DNA from: Alitta virens
Taxonomy: Eukaryota; Annelida; Polychaeta; Phyllodocida; Nereididae
Reading direction: 5' to 3'
Assembly: GCA_932294295.1 (NCBI GenBank)
Contig: OW028574.1
Span: 33,382,165 to 33,446,164 of the forward strand
DNA: 64,000 nucleotides
Shown here: piece by piece, positions 11,893 through 24,590 of the stretch
Layout: each line of letters starts with the position of its first letter
How positions within the stretch are numbered: the first letter of the stretch is position 1
The notes under the pieces: model-generated
Database searches by the model: none
What the model was told of the DNA's origin: nothing
Seen by the model: the letters and a program-made list of their open reading frames with translations, nothing else
Made by a program: the position numbers and the translations under genes

Positions 11893-12675
11893 TTGGGGAC
11901 GTTAGAGGCGTCATGGGTGGTTTTGGTGACCTTGCAAACCCCAGACTTCCCGCCCCAGTTGGATGGCATGATCAGACTCATCAATGACAACCGTAGGCAG
12001 ATACAAGTATTTGGATTCATCCAGAGGACTTGGGCAGCTAGACTGAACAGACTACACCGACTCGATGGAAGCTACTCCGGAAAGGGTAGACGAGGACGCT
12101 CCTCGACTATGGGATGCCAGAAGAGGGGAGTGTTCAATTTCATTGGGTCTGGTTTGCACGCCCTGTTTGGTGTGGCTACAGACCGACAAGTGCAACAATA
12201 TACTCGGGCTACAGGGGAGCTCCAATCCCGGATGAAAGATGTAGTGCACTTGTCATCCCAGATGATGTCTGTCATCAATCAGAACCGGTTATACATAAAG
12301 AACAATTCCATCGCCATCACCCAACTGAGAGACCACGTCAAACAACTTGATATCTACGTGAAGGGCCTGACGCAGAATCTCCAACGTCGTATCGGCCAGT
12401 TGTTCGAACCGGAAGTGTGTGTGGGTGGTGACCCGCTCGTCTGTAGGGCAGGACCTTTGTATGATTCCAGGCATCAACCATGTGCGAGGGGTCTCATCTT
12501 CAATCAGACAGAGCTTATCAGGGCATGTCGTTTTGACATTGTGAAAGAGTCAAACGTGACGATTGTGAAGAGAGTATCCCTCAAGACCATCGTGATAGTA
12601 TCCTGGGGGGAGGCAATATCAGCTAGATGCCCCGGAAAGGTCTACCCTCCGATCCATTTGCAACCTGGTACGTAG
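11893..12675 (+). pseudogene. env: envelope-like glycoprotein, F-protein type, N-terminal part
   Basis: A 260-codon frame without an obvious ATG lies directly downstream of integrase. It contains a basic cleavage-like site (QKR followed by G at residue 79) and then VFNFIGSGLHALFG. That pattern is typical of baculovirus F-type fusion proteins and the envelope proteins of insect errantiviruses. A heptad-like helical stretch follows (about residues 90-170, rich in Gln, Asn, Leu and Ile), then Cys residues. The frame stops at 12673-12675, before any membrane anchor. The anchor occurs in another frame at 12843-13187, so the gene is broken. The start is unclear and may depend on splicing. Family assignment rests on the motif and position, not on a search. 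Confidence 0.75.
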
Positions 12676-12842
12676 GCCATGCACTGCCCAGCACCATGTA
12701 ATATTGCTGGTAAGGGATGGAGGGTACATTGCATTCCAGAGTTGCACCTATCAAGACGAGTGATCATGCCAACCATACGCCTGGAAGGTCAATTTAATTT
12801 TACTTCTAGTTTAAGCCAGGAATCTCTAAAACCTTTCCACAA

Positions 12843-13187
12843 TTGAAAGGGGGCATTGCTGCCCAGGTTAAGGATGTAAACCAAGATGTGCTTTTAAATG
12901 CTATTAGACTGAGTGAGACAACCTGGGTGAAGTTTCACAAGCATGCTCCCACAGTATCCTTTATGATCTCCATGTTGTTGTTCGGTTTAGCATTAGTTGG
13001 AATGCTTATATGGGTATTTTGGAAATACAACTGGGCCAGAGAGTTAGCAGTCAAAATTATTTGCTGCAAGAAAACTCTAAAGAGCCCCAGCAGCAGTATC
13101 CGCTATACAAAGGCTAGGGATGATGCTGGGTTTCAATTGCCAGTCGGTACCTCCACATCATTGGAGGAGACCACTGAGATCTCTTGA
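12843..13187 (+). pseudogene. env: envelope-like glycoprotein, C-terminal part with membrane anchor
   Basis: This open frame of about 114 codons has one strong transmembrane segment at about residues 37-60 (FMISMLLFGLALVGMLIWVF) and then a short basic, cysteine-containing tail. This fits the anchor and cytoplasmic tail of a class I-type fusion glycoprotein. It follows the N-terminal envelope frame after about 170 bases that are open in neither frame, so the two are probably pieces of one decayed or misread gene. No ATG begins it. Confidence 0.7.
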
Positions 13188-13809
13188 TCCCAGGTGTACT
13201 TAAGTTTAAACTAGGCCAGCATCTGTAGTAATGTGCCCTTTAAATTTTTTTTTTTGTCTTGTCTGTATGTTTTATATGTTAGATATGAGAGTGCACTTTT
13301 CTGAGTTGGACCTTTGTTTATTTGTGGCAGCCCAGATATCATGCCCTAGGGTCCTAGACATAGTGTTCTTGGCACTTATATGTGCCAATGATGACATTAA
13401 AACAGTCAAGTGATGACGGACCGTCACAAAATGGCTAAGGGAGTGCACCACTCCAGGAGGAATCATAATGTGTATGCTATGATGATATTGATGTGTAGTT
13501 GGTAATGGCTATGTGTACTGCTGTGTCAGTACAAAGATACAGAGAATGAACACGGTGGTTCACTCCTTCAGTATGTATATTTTTCTTCTAGTAATGTGTA
13601 GGCCAGCTCTAGTGATGTGTGGCCTGGTTTTAGTAATGTGTGAATGTTTAAAATTCAGCAAGTGCAGATTGGCGGAAGGTCATGTAACCTAGCCTCTGAC
13701 TTGAATCGCTGTCTAGTTTTAAGTGTATCAGTTAGTGAATATGCTTCACTTAGTCAGGAATCTGATGTTTGTTAGTTTAGAGATTCCTCTGGGGCATTTC
13801 ACTAACTCC
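13188..13809 (+). other. 3' untranslated region of the LTR element
   Basis: About 620 bases between env and the polypurine tract hold no coding signal. Loose GTAATGTGTGGCC-like repeats occur at about 13590-13640. Confidence 0.6.
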
Positions 13810-13820
13810 GAAGGGTGAGG
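13810..13820 (+). promoter_or_regulatory. polypurine tract
   Basis: GAAGGGTGAGG lies immediately before CAG and the start of the 3' LTR (13824). Its position and purine content fit the plus-strand primer of retroelement replication. Confidence 0.75.
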
Positions 13821-13823
13821 CAG

Positions 13824-14780
13824 TGTAAAAAGCACTAGGCTTTTGCCTCAGCCTTAAAACTAAATTAATTGTACACTATATCAATTGTACACTATGTGTT
13901 TCTTTTATTTCTATTCTATGTGTTTGAAATTTATGTTTATATGTGTCAACTTTATGTGCATTATTTTAGTGCATTATTTGTGTCTATATATTTTGACATT
14001 ATTAGTATTTTATAGTTGCCTGTAGAATTCCTTCTCATATTGTATGAATGTAAATATGTAAACTTAGCAAATGTATATGTTTAAGTTAAGGCATTTAAAG
14101 TTAAGATTTAAGATTTGAATGTAATTTATTCACTGGAGGGGTTTCCAAATGAACAAAGGGAATTCAGACAATGGCCACTGGGTTGGCTGGACAATGGCAA
14201 CCTGGACAATGGCAACTTGGACAATGGTCACTGGGGTGGCTGGACAATGAGTGGCTGACCAGGTGGGCCGTAGGGCACTTTGGATTCTAAATTTAGATTC
14301 AGGTACAATGGGGACCCTTTGGTCAGAAGGGGTTTGGAAAGAATGGAGTGGCATCATTTTGCCCCCTTTAATTAAACCCCAAATGCCACAATAGCCATTG
14401 CCACCCAGGGGGCATTTTGGTCAGTTGGAGATGCTGGAAATGGTGGGAAAATATCTCCAGTGAAATTATGTAATGAGAAGGGGTTTTGGAATTGCAGGAA
14501 TTGTGTGTTGAATGTTGTAGAGTTGTGATTGGATGTGGGCCTTGGGCCAATGGAGAGATAGAGGAGTGACTGGGAGAAAGTCACTTCCTATAAAAGCAAT
14601 AAATGGAGGAAATTCTTTATCTTTGATTTGAGCAAGGAAAGACCAGTCTTACAACTTACCTTTGACTTTGTCTTACTTATTTGGAGAGAAGGTATCTATA
14701 CTTTTACAATATACTGAATTGTGGACTATGCTGAGTTTTCACCTAAGTACTGAAACTTGGAGATGGTGATGAAACTTACA
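13824..14780 (+). repeat. 3' LTR of Ty3/Gypsy element
   Basis: This LTR of 957 bases has the same ends as the 5' LTR. The differences seen are one T/C change near the start, a 2-base loss with an adjacent change in the GGACAATGGCTGTGG region, and a few single changes around 14283-14356. It is followed by the ATTG target duplication at 14781-14784. Confidence 0.95.
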
Positions 14781-14800
14781 ATTGGTTAAAAATTTAAAAA

Positions 14801-14950
14801 GCCGTATCATCCCAGCAGTTCTTGTCTATGATTGGCTGAATCTCGTATCGTCCCTCTGAGATCAAAATCACCCAGGGAAAAACACCCTCGACCTGTATCG
14901 GGTGATGATACCAGGGAGATACAGCCTCTTGCCATGTGATAACCTATAAA
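14801..14950. repeat. decayed copy of the hairpin repeat
   Basis: It contains GTATCATCCC, CCTCGACCTGTATC, GTGATGATACCAGGGAGATA and CAGCCTCTTGCCATGTGATA blocks, which match the arms of the palindrome at 4606-4754. The palindrome is largely lost on the left side. Confidence 0.6.
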
Positions 14951-16629
14951 TATATATATATACTAATAAAAAAAAAAAAATCTGAGGCATGGGATAAAAA
15001 TGTCATACCATGGGCTGATGCAGTATATCCCGATATACTGCATTTAAATGTTTCCACCAAGCAAGCGTATATTCTCTATTTTTAAAAGAAAATGTTCTTG
15101 ATAATAATGCCTATGCTCACTCAGCATACAAAATATTGGCCTTTTTTTTCAAATTCTGATTCCACGGTTATATCTTTCATCCATTATAACAGTGTTTTGT
15201 AACAATAATGTACATTGTCAGCGATGTTATCAACGTGGCAACTGCTGTTTTCCCCGAAAACTCACCTTTGAGCCAATTGGCAAACCAATCGCCATGGGCA
15301 TTTTGTTAAGAGGTGCATCCAATCATTAAGCTTAATTCAATGGCTGGTCTGCCAAGCATCATTTGTCACTTGAAGCAAATGCAAATTAATGAAACTAAAT
15401 ACCATTGACAGAGATGGAAAATAATTACACCAACATCATCTAGTGTCTTAGGTTTAGTAAATTTATGTAAACCAATGTAATAATTCTGCTAAAGAATGTA
15501 CGCCACCAACTTTGCAATTATACCCTTTGCAGGTGTTTCGTCTTGACATCTGCATGGACATGTATGCTGCTGCAGCAGCCTATGTTTTGTGTGGATACTA
15601 TGCATGGGTGTAGCGATATAGTAAATATAGTCCACATCAATTTTTGTAGACTGCTCGCTTCTCTCGTAGTTTAAGTGATGGGGTGTTTTACTTGCGCCAT
15701 CACAAATATATATTTTTTTAAGTTTCCTGTCTCTTCCTTTAACTTTTCTTTTAGTTGTAATGCAGGTGCTAACTACCGGTTACCAACCTTTTATATATAT
15801 TAGCACAATCACAAGTACTGTATATCATATCACAATTATACATTACATCAGTAATTATGTAAGTTAAAAAAAAAAGGTTACTTCGTCCATATGTCTGTTT
15901 GTACGACAAAATAATGATAATCAGTCAATCAATGATTTGCTTCTGTGGCAGTTACATAAGATGCATGGGTTCTATACTTCAATTGCTACATCACTTGGAG
16001 AGTAACATGGAAGAACCTTGCATGCTGTGCACATTCTGGACAAGTAAATTAATCCACCCTGGGTGTATTAAGTTCCTATAATTATCACCCTATCTTCCTT
16101 AAAAAAAATATATATATATATATATAGCTATTGTAAGTAATCTTGTAGCTTCTGATACAATCACACAGTCACCACACCCATTCCAAATCGTTTCAATGTC
16201 GGTGCAATGTCATCGATGTTAATCCAATGTTGTACCTACAATGTATATGGAAACGATGCTGGGCCGATTTGGAATGCTATCTGGGCAGGCGCTTGCCGGC
16301 AGTAAGAAAAATCTTTGTTTTTAGGAAGTGAGAAGGTACCGAACTTCTGAAATCCCTGCTCCCTTTAAGTGGCAGTCGTCTTTGCCTTGCCGTGATTTAA
16401 TTAGGCCTTATACAAGTTCACACCCGGCGATGCCATGCTTTTATTAGCCTACTGCACAGAGAGCTGCAACTAGAGATGAGAAAGCAATTTCATGTGTGGA
16501 ATCCCTCTTAAATAACGATATTATTAATAGTGTGTTTACATTATTTTACTTTATATCAACAGTTAGGAAGTTATTAGATGAGTTATATGTTGAAATTACG
16601 TTTTCTAACCAAACCGGACACACTTAAGT
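14951..16629. other. gene-free stretch with short AT microsatellites
   Basis: A TA run follows at about 14950-14962, an A run at about 14970-14982 and another TA run at about 16110-16127. No gene was recognised. Confidence 0.45.
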
Positions 16630-17941
16630 CCCAGTGGGCAAAAGTGGTCTCATTGACGTCATTTTGACGTCTCTGCAAGACGTCTCATGACCAGCCCATA
16701 CTGGTCTCATATGCAAACTTCAATGACGTCTTATATGAGACGTCTAAAAGACGTCATATGACGACGTCTTTTAGACGTATTTAGTTGACCAATATCTGAC
16801 GTCTAAAATACGTCATCAGATGACGTCTTTTAGACGTATTTAGTTGACCAATATCTGACGTCTAAAATACGTCATCAGATGACGTCTTTTAGACATCATC
16901 AGACGACCTCTTTAAGATGAACTTTGCAATCTTTGGACATATTGAATGTACAGAGAACACACACAAGTTTAAAATTAAAGAAAAAAACTTTATTATATTG
17001 TGTAATATAGCATACATCATTGGATGCATGCATGCACATATGATGCAAATCTATACATGGGACTGCTACAATTTAAGTTTTAAAGAAATAAATATTTTTA
17101 TTCATGTATATCAGAATTCTTCAGCCAAGTTTCATCCATAGTTCCATAGATCCCTGAAATGAATTTATATTCAGAAAATAAACTTAACACCAAATCATAT
17201 ATGAATCAGCATGTGCAACATATTTTCACAGTGGTTAGAATTTAAAAAACTTCACTTACCATGCAATGATGTGATAAATGGTATATATCACTCCATAGAA
17301 GAATTAAGTTTAAAATCCAACTTCACTAGTATTCCTCCAAAGTTACTGAATGAATTTCAAATTCTTAACTGACAAGATGTGACCGGTCCTGCAGCTGCTC
17401 AAGATTTCTAGGGGTTTGATTGGTCAGCCAGTTCAGATAATGATAGGCACATGGCTATAATATAGGGTGCACTGAGGTCAGGGTGATATTATGAGCCCAT
17501 TAACCCCAATTGATAGACTTCAGCTTGGTTAGAAAAGTTGATAAATTTGCTATACATTAAAATATATTCTGAAAAGGAGTTCACATTGTATTTTTCTATC
17601 CTAAATTAAAAATATGAAGTTACAAAAAATATTTGAATTTAGTCATTATATATTAATTGCTAAAAATGTTAACTTGCAAATTGTATGAGACTTCATGGTT
17701 AAAGAATTGGTTATATTAAAGACCACAAGATTACGTTGATAAGACGTAAAAAAATTACGTATTCTAGACGAAATTTTTTGACGTAATAAAGACGTATAAA
17801 TTAAGTAAAATAATTATGTCTGCTTGAGCACCAGAATAAGACGTCGATAAGATGTCATATTTCCTGGTCATTTTGACGTCTTGAAAATTACGTCTCATTT
17901 ACGTCTCATATTGGTCATTTTTACGACTTGCGCCTACTGGG
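16630..17941. mobile_element. non-autonomous DNA element with GACGTC-rich inverted ends
   Basis: The left end begins CCCAGTGGGCAAAAGTGG and the right end is the inverted form of CCCAGTAGGCGCAAGTCG. Both ends continue into many copies of GACGTC and GACGTCT (16650-16900 and 17730-17910). At 16763, 16822 and 16881 a 59-base unit (GACGTCTTTTAGACG, TTAGTTGACCAATATC, then TAAAATACGTCATCAGAT) starts again, so there are two full tandem copies and a partial third. The centre is AT-rich and not coding. No target duplication was found and the superfamily is unknown. Confidence 0.75.
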
Positions 17942-19474
17942 CAATTGTCCATCGTTTTTTGATGAGAAATTGTTGACATCAGTTCATTATAGCAAGCTGA
18001 GGCCTTTTTAATATTGTTAAGCAAGAAATCCATCCTTGCCGACGACGCCATTTTTTGTAAACAATGCATGCTGGGAAGATCCGAAACACGAAAACGAGGC
18101 ACTAGCAATGACGTGATAATAAACTACGTCACTTCAATTGTTGTGATGTTATCGATATCTATTCTCCCATAATTCTCAGTGCAAAATGGCGATGAAGTTT
18201 CATTGACAAAAATACGTCATTGTTGTAGTTGGAACAAATAACAATTGTCAGATCATTACCTTGATTTCTCTTAAAAAATAAGACTATGAACTCCTAAAGA
18301 GTGGACAGGGAAGGTCAGTGCACCCAGCGTGCACCACTGCTTAATTTGTCATTATTTTATTTTGAGTGAGAAAGTTTTTAGTGGCTAATAGGTCCATCCT
18401 CTACAGAGGATAGATACTCCATCTAGGAAGTTGTGGAGGGTAAAAATGGGGGTCTTTATGGGTTGTGTTCAGTGCAAAATGTGATATTAATCGTTGGTAT
18501 TTTATGGAATTTCAGCGGTCAGTTCATTGCTGCAAAATGAGCAATTAATCTGAAGATGTTGAACCCTCGTTTTCAAAGCTTTTATCCGCTTTCTTGTAAT
18601 AATCATTCTAGATGCTTTTTGTACTTAACAGTTGTTTTGCAAGAGTGTTAAAAGCACTTACACAGGGCTGACAGGCAGCCCGCAGAGCAAAGTGGATGTG
18701 ATGGTAAGAAGCCATGGGTTGGTGGCTTGTGAGAGTCATTATATGAAGCCATCATTACTAAAATATCTATATATATTTTACGAAAAGGTCAAGGTAAGGT
18801 TTAAGGTCTGTTATCAGCAAACGCCCTTAACTGACTTAACTGACTAAATATCTGCAGTCAGCCGGCTCTGTTCTCTCTCAGACTTTCTCAACTCCACAGG
18901 GAACATAGGCCTTCAGTAACAGCTGTCAAAATCACGCTGCACCACCACTGGGCACTCATATAGGAAAACCACACTCGTCCCAGATCTGTTTTGACAGATC
19001 AGACTCGGAGGGTGCGTAGTTTTCCTTTTATTCCCCAATTAATTTCTGCTATTTTAAACTTTGAATTTTTTTATCATATGAAACTTGACAAAGGTATTGG
19101 AGAAAATGTACGACGAAGAAAGTCCTTGTCCAACCTGAACACTCCCTGAATGCCGCGTCAACTGCGTCATGAACGTCCTCGCTTCGCGCATATTTTATTG
19201 CATAGCTGTCAGTTTTTGTCTGATTTTCAAAATTTAAATGTTGTTATGTACATAAATTAATTTACTCTTATAATATAAAGTTTGTATTAATCTGTCACAT
19301 CAACTGTAGTTGCGCCGGCATATGTACGGCCGTACGCGTTTTGTCCTTCTTTGGAAATTGCAACATCTTGAGCTTCCTTATTTGGGCATTGAATGTTATC
19401 TTCATGCCGTAGCCGAGTTTGAATCCTAAACCACCACAGAACCCACTCATGCATGTCTAGAAAGTCACTGGTAA
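17942..19474. other. gene-free stretch
   Basis: No gene or defined repeat was recognised. Open frames of up to about 70 codons here have no recognisable motif. Confidence 0.4.
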
Positions 19475-19477
19475 TAG

Positions 19478-19727
19478 TGAGTTTCACGGAAGGTTCTCTA
19501 TATCTCCACCAGGTGGCTATGACAGAATATTGGCTGAAAAAGTTTGCGCCCTTGGCTGTGATTGGCTGAAGCAAAGTGCATCCTATCATTCAGTTGATTT
19601 TTTTATTTTTCTGAGAAAGTTATATTTATTGAATAAGTCAGTGATTATCTTCTATGTCTGAAAAGCAAAATGAGTAATAAGAGGAGAGGAAGGACTTATG
19701 TCTTGCTGAACTCAGGGCTGCTCAGTG
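19478..19727 (+). repeat. dispersed repeat carrying a CTCF-like core, copy 1
   Basis: It shares with 22948-23232 the order TTTCACGGAA, a CTCF-like core CCACCAGGTGGC (19506-19517), GACAGAATA, ATTGGCTGAAAAAGTT, a CGCCCTTG block, GATTGGCTGAAGCAAAGTGC, then a less conserved tail with ATGTCTGAAAAGCAAAA. It is not coding. The element class is unknown. Confidence 0.7.
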
Positions 19728-22700
19728 AAAAGACTCTATTGTCTGCTGCACAGCATGCTTATAGATAATGAAAGCTGGGATCGCTTTGATTTTGGATTTT
19801 TTATTGATTTTTTTCAGAATTGTGATTGTGTAATTGATGGTTTAAAAGCTGGTGAGATTTTGTAATGCTATTGGGTTAATGACAACACTTCAACTATTCC
19901 CAATCACTAATAATTTATCTGGAATGTTAAAAACGCACTCAGGAGGTACAAGATCATTCTGTTTACACACACTGGTGGTGCTTGTCCTTCAAATCAAAGT
20001 ACAGCACACATAAAAAAACACACACAAAAAAAAACTAAAAAAGAAAACACTTTATATTCATCTCGCCTTATTACGATTCCATAACCTTCAAATAAAAAAG
20101 TCCCAGAGAGCATCTACAGTTTCATTCCAGTGCAGTTGAAATGCTCAGAGAGTCCTTTCATAATGAGCAGCTGCTGTAGCCGTGGCTTGTGTCTTGAAAG
20201 CTGCAGGACGTTGAACACATCATAGAAAAGATTAAACTTAATGTTCATAGCATATTAGGAGGAATTATACATATATGATTTTCAAACATCAGAGAAATGA
20301 TATATCAAAAGGTTTATTTTGATGTTATTTTAACATGGTGATTACATAAGAAAAAAGATTAAACAAAATATTGATTGGATATTATGAGTTATTATTAAAG
20401 GCTTGTGAATTGAAAACATTATTAAAGACATTGTCAAAATAATCAACATATGTATGACTGTGCTAAAATTAGTAATTGGTTATCATAATCTAAGATATTT
20501 AGAAAAAATAGGACTTCAGCAAAACCCAGTGTATCAGCACTCTACCTACTTGGCCACAGAGGAGATTGTACATTTGCCTCTTTGTGAAACCTCTGCTGAC
20601 GTTTTCACTCCTATATAAAATTAAATTACCTAGCTTTTCCTATTGGAGTGGCTGTATTTCCATTTTACAAGTTATATTTAAGTTGTACTTGTTAGCTGAA
20701 CAAGCTTATGGTATTATGCTTTCTGTAGCTGATATATCGCTCACATCAATTTTTATAATGTTGAAGTTATTTGTTTCAATACATAATCATACTGAACAAG
20801 TTATACACTTTCCTGTGATAGTTTATTTAATTTCAATATTGACTTGTGTTTTCTGGGGTAGGGGTTATCCTCAATAAAATTCAACATTTGTTTTTTGACA
20901 CACACTGATGTCATGCATTGTTACTGGATAACCCAGTAGCAAAATATATAAATTAAGTCTCAATCACTATCATGTATCCATACATGAGTGGCTTCCTTGC
21001 TACAGGCAGGTCAAGATGCACTAATTAGACATCTGCAGTCAGCAATGGAGACAACAGCAGTTAACAGCCTAGACACAGGTGGCATGCTATAAGGTGAACA
21101 TGCATTAGTTTTCAAAGAATACTGAGTCTTCATCATACTCGCTCTTATTTACAACGATCTGAACTAAGATGTTTTTTTAACCAGTTTTCAGTAAACTACA
21201 TTACATTACATGAAATAAGCAAATAATAAGACTTTAATGCATGTGTTAGTTGATGCTTCGTAAAGATGTTTTCTTACATGTTATTGATGAAGAGTGTCAT
21301 TAAATTTTGTCACTTGAATGTTACTACATTTTGTATTATCCTGATTATTTGGTTGGCACACAGTAAAAATAAAATTGTGAATGAGAAATGACTTGCATCG
21401 TCTGTAATTTGATCACAATGAGATCTGTCACATAATATTATGATATCATTTATCATACGTATTATATCAGTAATTTAAACCTTCGAATAATATGTTTGAA
21501 AATATTAGTCTGATATAAGAAGATAATGTTATGTAATCTTTCCAAGAAGCTCCTTTCAACATTGTGCAAAATATTATAAAAAAGGTCTGACTAATGTTTT
21601 CAGCTGCTTGGGTAAATATCAGCATCAGGTTAGTAACTAATATATTGTCTAACATTTGTTAAAGCTTGATCAAACAGAATAACCTCAATCGAACATTGTG
21701 AAAATGTTAGGTAAACCTTAAATTCTAATATTTTAGGAAATATTAAGATGATATCATGAAATTAATAGTTGAAAATATTATGGATAAGGTCAAAATCAGA
21801 TAATAACTGTCCACATTTTAACCTTATATAATATTCTCAATTAATATTGGGCTGAGGAGTTTCTAATATTGTCATAATATCATACAAATATAATAATGTT
21901 TGTAGGGAAATCTGTTTGACACGCAGAAACACATCAGTTCATTATTCAGTTGTGCTTCAATCTACATTATAGAAGGCACCATGGGCAGCATAAAGACGGT
22001 AGAAATATAGTTTACTTAGGTAAAGTTTGTTAACCTGTGCTCCTGGTGGCCATGCCCTCCTTTTCCGCTCACTTCCATCTTCATCATTGCATAGTTCCAC
22101 TTCCTAAGCGGTCATGTGGTCCCTCTCATCCAATGCCTGAGGACCTGGGCGTATCCTGCGTAATCCCTTGACCACTGGCTTTATATAGACAGCTCATATC
22201 CCACTATATCATTCGTCTTTCATCCGCCCTGCCAACCTACTCCTTTTTTCTTATCATTTTAGCTTCATTTTATGTATAGAATCAGAATAATTGATTTCAT
22301 ATTACATATATCAACTACAATTTGTCATAACATAGATAAAAGAAATAATTATATTCATTGTATATATATGTAATACGAGGGGACACCTTCAAGACATGGA
22401 GTGTCGCTGCTGAGGTGCCCCCCAGACTTCAGAGAGACTCCCAACAAAAACCTTTCCAAAACAACTGTATATTCAGTTTAACAGAAAAAGAAAGTTCAGG
22501 TTGAACCAGATAAATATAAATGTATAGGTCTAATTTAATTTTTTCACAATCTCTATGTGATTTATTTCATAACTTTTCTTATCGTTATCAATGCTCTTCG
22601 GCGAATTTGATTACCTGCTGTAATTGTGTGTGTCTGTCTTTGTGTCCACTGCTTTCTTCTGTTGTGTGCCAAAATAAAAGGCAATTACGTCCAAGCACTA

Positions 22701-22947
22701 ATAAGTCTTTGTCATGTTGTGTTAAAGTGCAATTATACATTTTAGCCGATGTTCATAATGCATAACTTCGAGGGGTTCTGTAGTCTTGTTTCGCAATTTA
22801 AATGATTACAAGTTTACAGTCCGGAAATGTCGGTGACCAACAACCTCGATGTATGATAATGTCATGTTTTTCAACATCATATATGCCTTTTGCAAAGAGT
22901 AGACAATAAGTAAATCAACACTGGCTGAAAATATATAGGTAAATAAT
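19728..22947. other. gene-free, strongly AT-rich stretch
   Basis: A 103-codon hydrophobic open frame at 20566-20877 looks like chance reading of AT-rich DNA. Between about 21470 and 21910, AATATT-type words (AAAATATT, CTAATATT, TAATATTG) recur at irregular spacing in both orientations. No gene was recognised. Confidence 0.45.
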
Positions 22948-23232
22948 GGATTTTCACGGAAGTTTCTCTGTATTTCCACCAGGTGGCTACGACAGAATAC
23001 TGCAATTATATTGGCTGAAAAAGTTCCCGCCCTTGACTCTGATTGGCTGAAGCAAAGTGCATCCTAGCAGCAGTATTTTTAGTGCATTTTTATGTATATT
23101 TGACATCTTATCATTTAATTAATTTCTGTGATTTCCCAGAGAAAATTGTATTTATGGAATCAGTTAGGTATGACCTACCATGTCTGAAAGGCAAACTCAG
23201 CGATAGAAGGAGAAAGACTTATGTTGCTCAGA
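22948..23232 (+). repeat. dispersed repeat carrying a CTCF-like core, copy 2
   Basis: This is the fullest copy: GGATTTTCACGGAAGTTTCT, CCACCAGGTGGC at 22976-22987, two ATTGGCTGA sequences (inverted CCAAT boxes), TTCCCGCCCTTG (resembling an E2F site), AGCAAAGTGCATCCTAGCAG, then a tail to GTTGCTCAGAG. A third copy lies inverted at 61791-62095. Confidence 0.75.
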
Positions 23233-24396
23233 GTGAAAATACTCTATTGCAAAAAAGCATCCATCGAAGTTACTTTAACACTCTCTAAAAGGAGAAATAA
23301 AGCACTCAAGTAGACAAGGACATCTCAGTGCACTTAGGTCGCAGAAGCGACTACATTACACTCTTATTCACCGTCTGGGAAACTGAAACACTGGTGTTTT
23401 GGAGGGTTATTGTGTCTGAAGAGATGGATCGTTTAAAGTTGATGCAATCTAGAATCCTCCTGAAGCACACTGTTTTTGCCTATTGTGAAGTTTCACAGTC
23501 TTCTCCGAAGTGTTTTTCATGGCAACACTAGAATAATGCACCTATGCCTGGGGCTTTATTGGCAATGGCGATGCATCAAGGTAATTGCTACATCAACTGT
23601 GGAGGAAATTTTATAGACTTATCGTTTAACTTGGATGTCATGAATGTCCCTAAAACGCTGCCATTAGAGTAATTGATGGCCAAATATGCCACGTGCGCAT
23701 GGAAAACGCACGTAGCACATTTGGCCATGTATATATTGCATAAACCAGTGAGAGGAATACAGTCTCCACATGAAGTGGTCTTAAGCATGTCAAGTGCGAG
23801 GTAAAAGACATTGGCCATATATAAGTAGTTATATCTTATGTGGTTCAAGTGGAAAGATAGTATCAATAATTATTTAGTCTAAGGCCAGCCTTGAATATGG
23901 TTCCAATGTGTATGAATTCTGTATAAGGCTACGACATTGGCTTTAATACAAAGCATCTGTGCATGTACACTTTTTGTGACATACAGCAATTGATGCATCT
24001 TAACAGCTTAAGGATGAAGTGTAAATACCCGAAAAGCCAACTATACTTAGTGTCTGACTAGAGAAGTCAGATCATGGGATTGAAATATATCAACAGAAGC
24101 ATGCATATCCACCAAGTTATCCGTTTCTCAAGGACAACAAGCAATAGCGCAGTTTAATGATTTGATCTAGCAAATCTCACAGATTAGCTGTGTTGGCCCC
24201 ACACTGAAATTGTCAATCCATTGTGTTAATTACCAAGAAATTACAATGCTTGGAGACTCCTTCAAGGTTGCCTTTCTTCATGTGTTGAATTATGTTGTTA
24301 AATGTAGGGCTACATGTATACCGCAGGTAACCACTACTCAAAATAAACATTTACTTTTTTACTTTCTTATTTAATTACTTACTTACTTACTAAACG

Positions 24397-24442
<46 letters not shown>

Positions 24443-24479
24443 GTAACTAAGTAAATAATTAAGTATCTAACTAACTGAG

Positions 24480-24528
<49 letters not shown>

Positions 24529-24557
24529 TACTAACTAACTTACTAACTAACTTACTA

Positions 24558-24590
<33 letters not shown>

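Noticed and set aside
20566..20877. 103-codon hydrophobic open frame
   Set aside because: AT-rich DNA readily gives Phe/Ile/Leu-rich chance frames; there is no family motif and no gene context.
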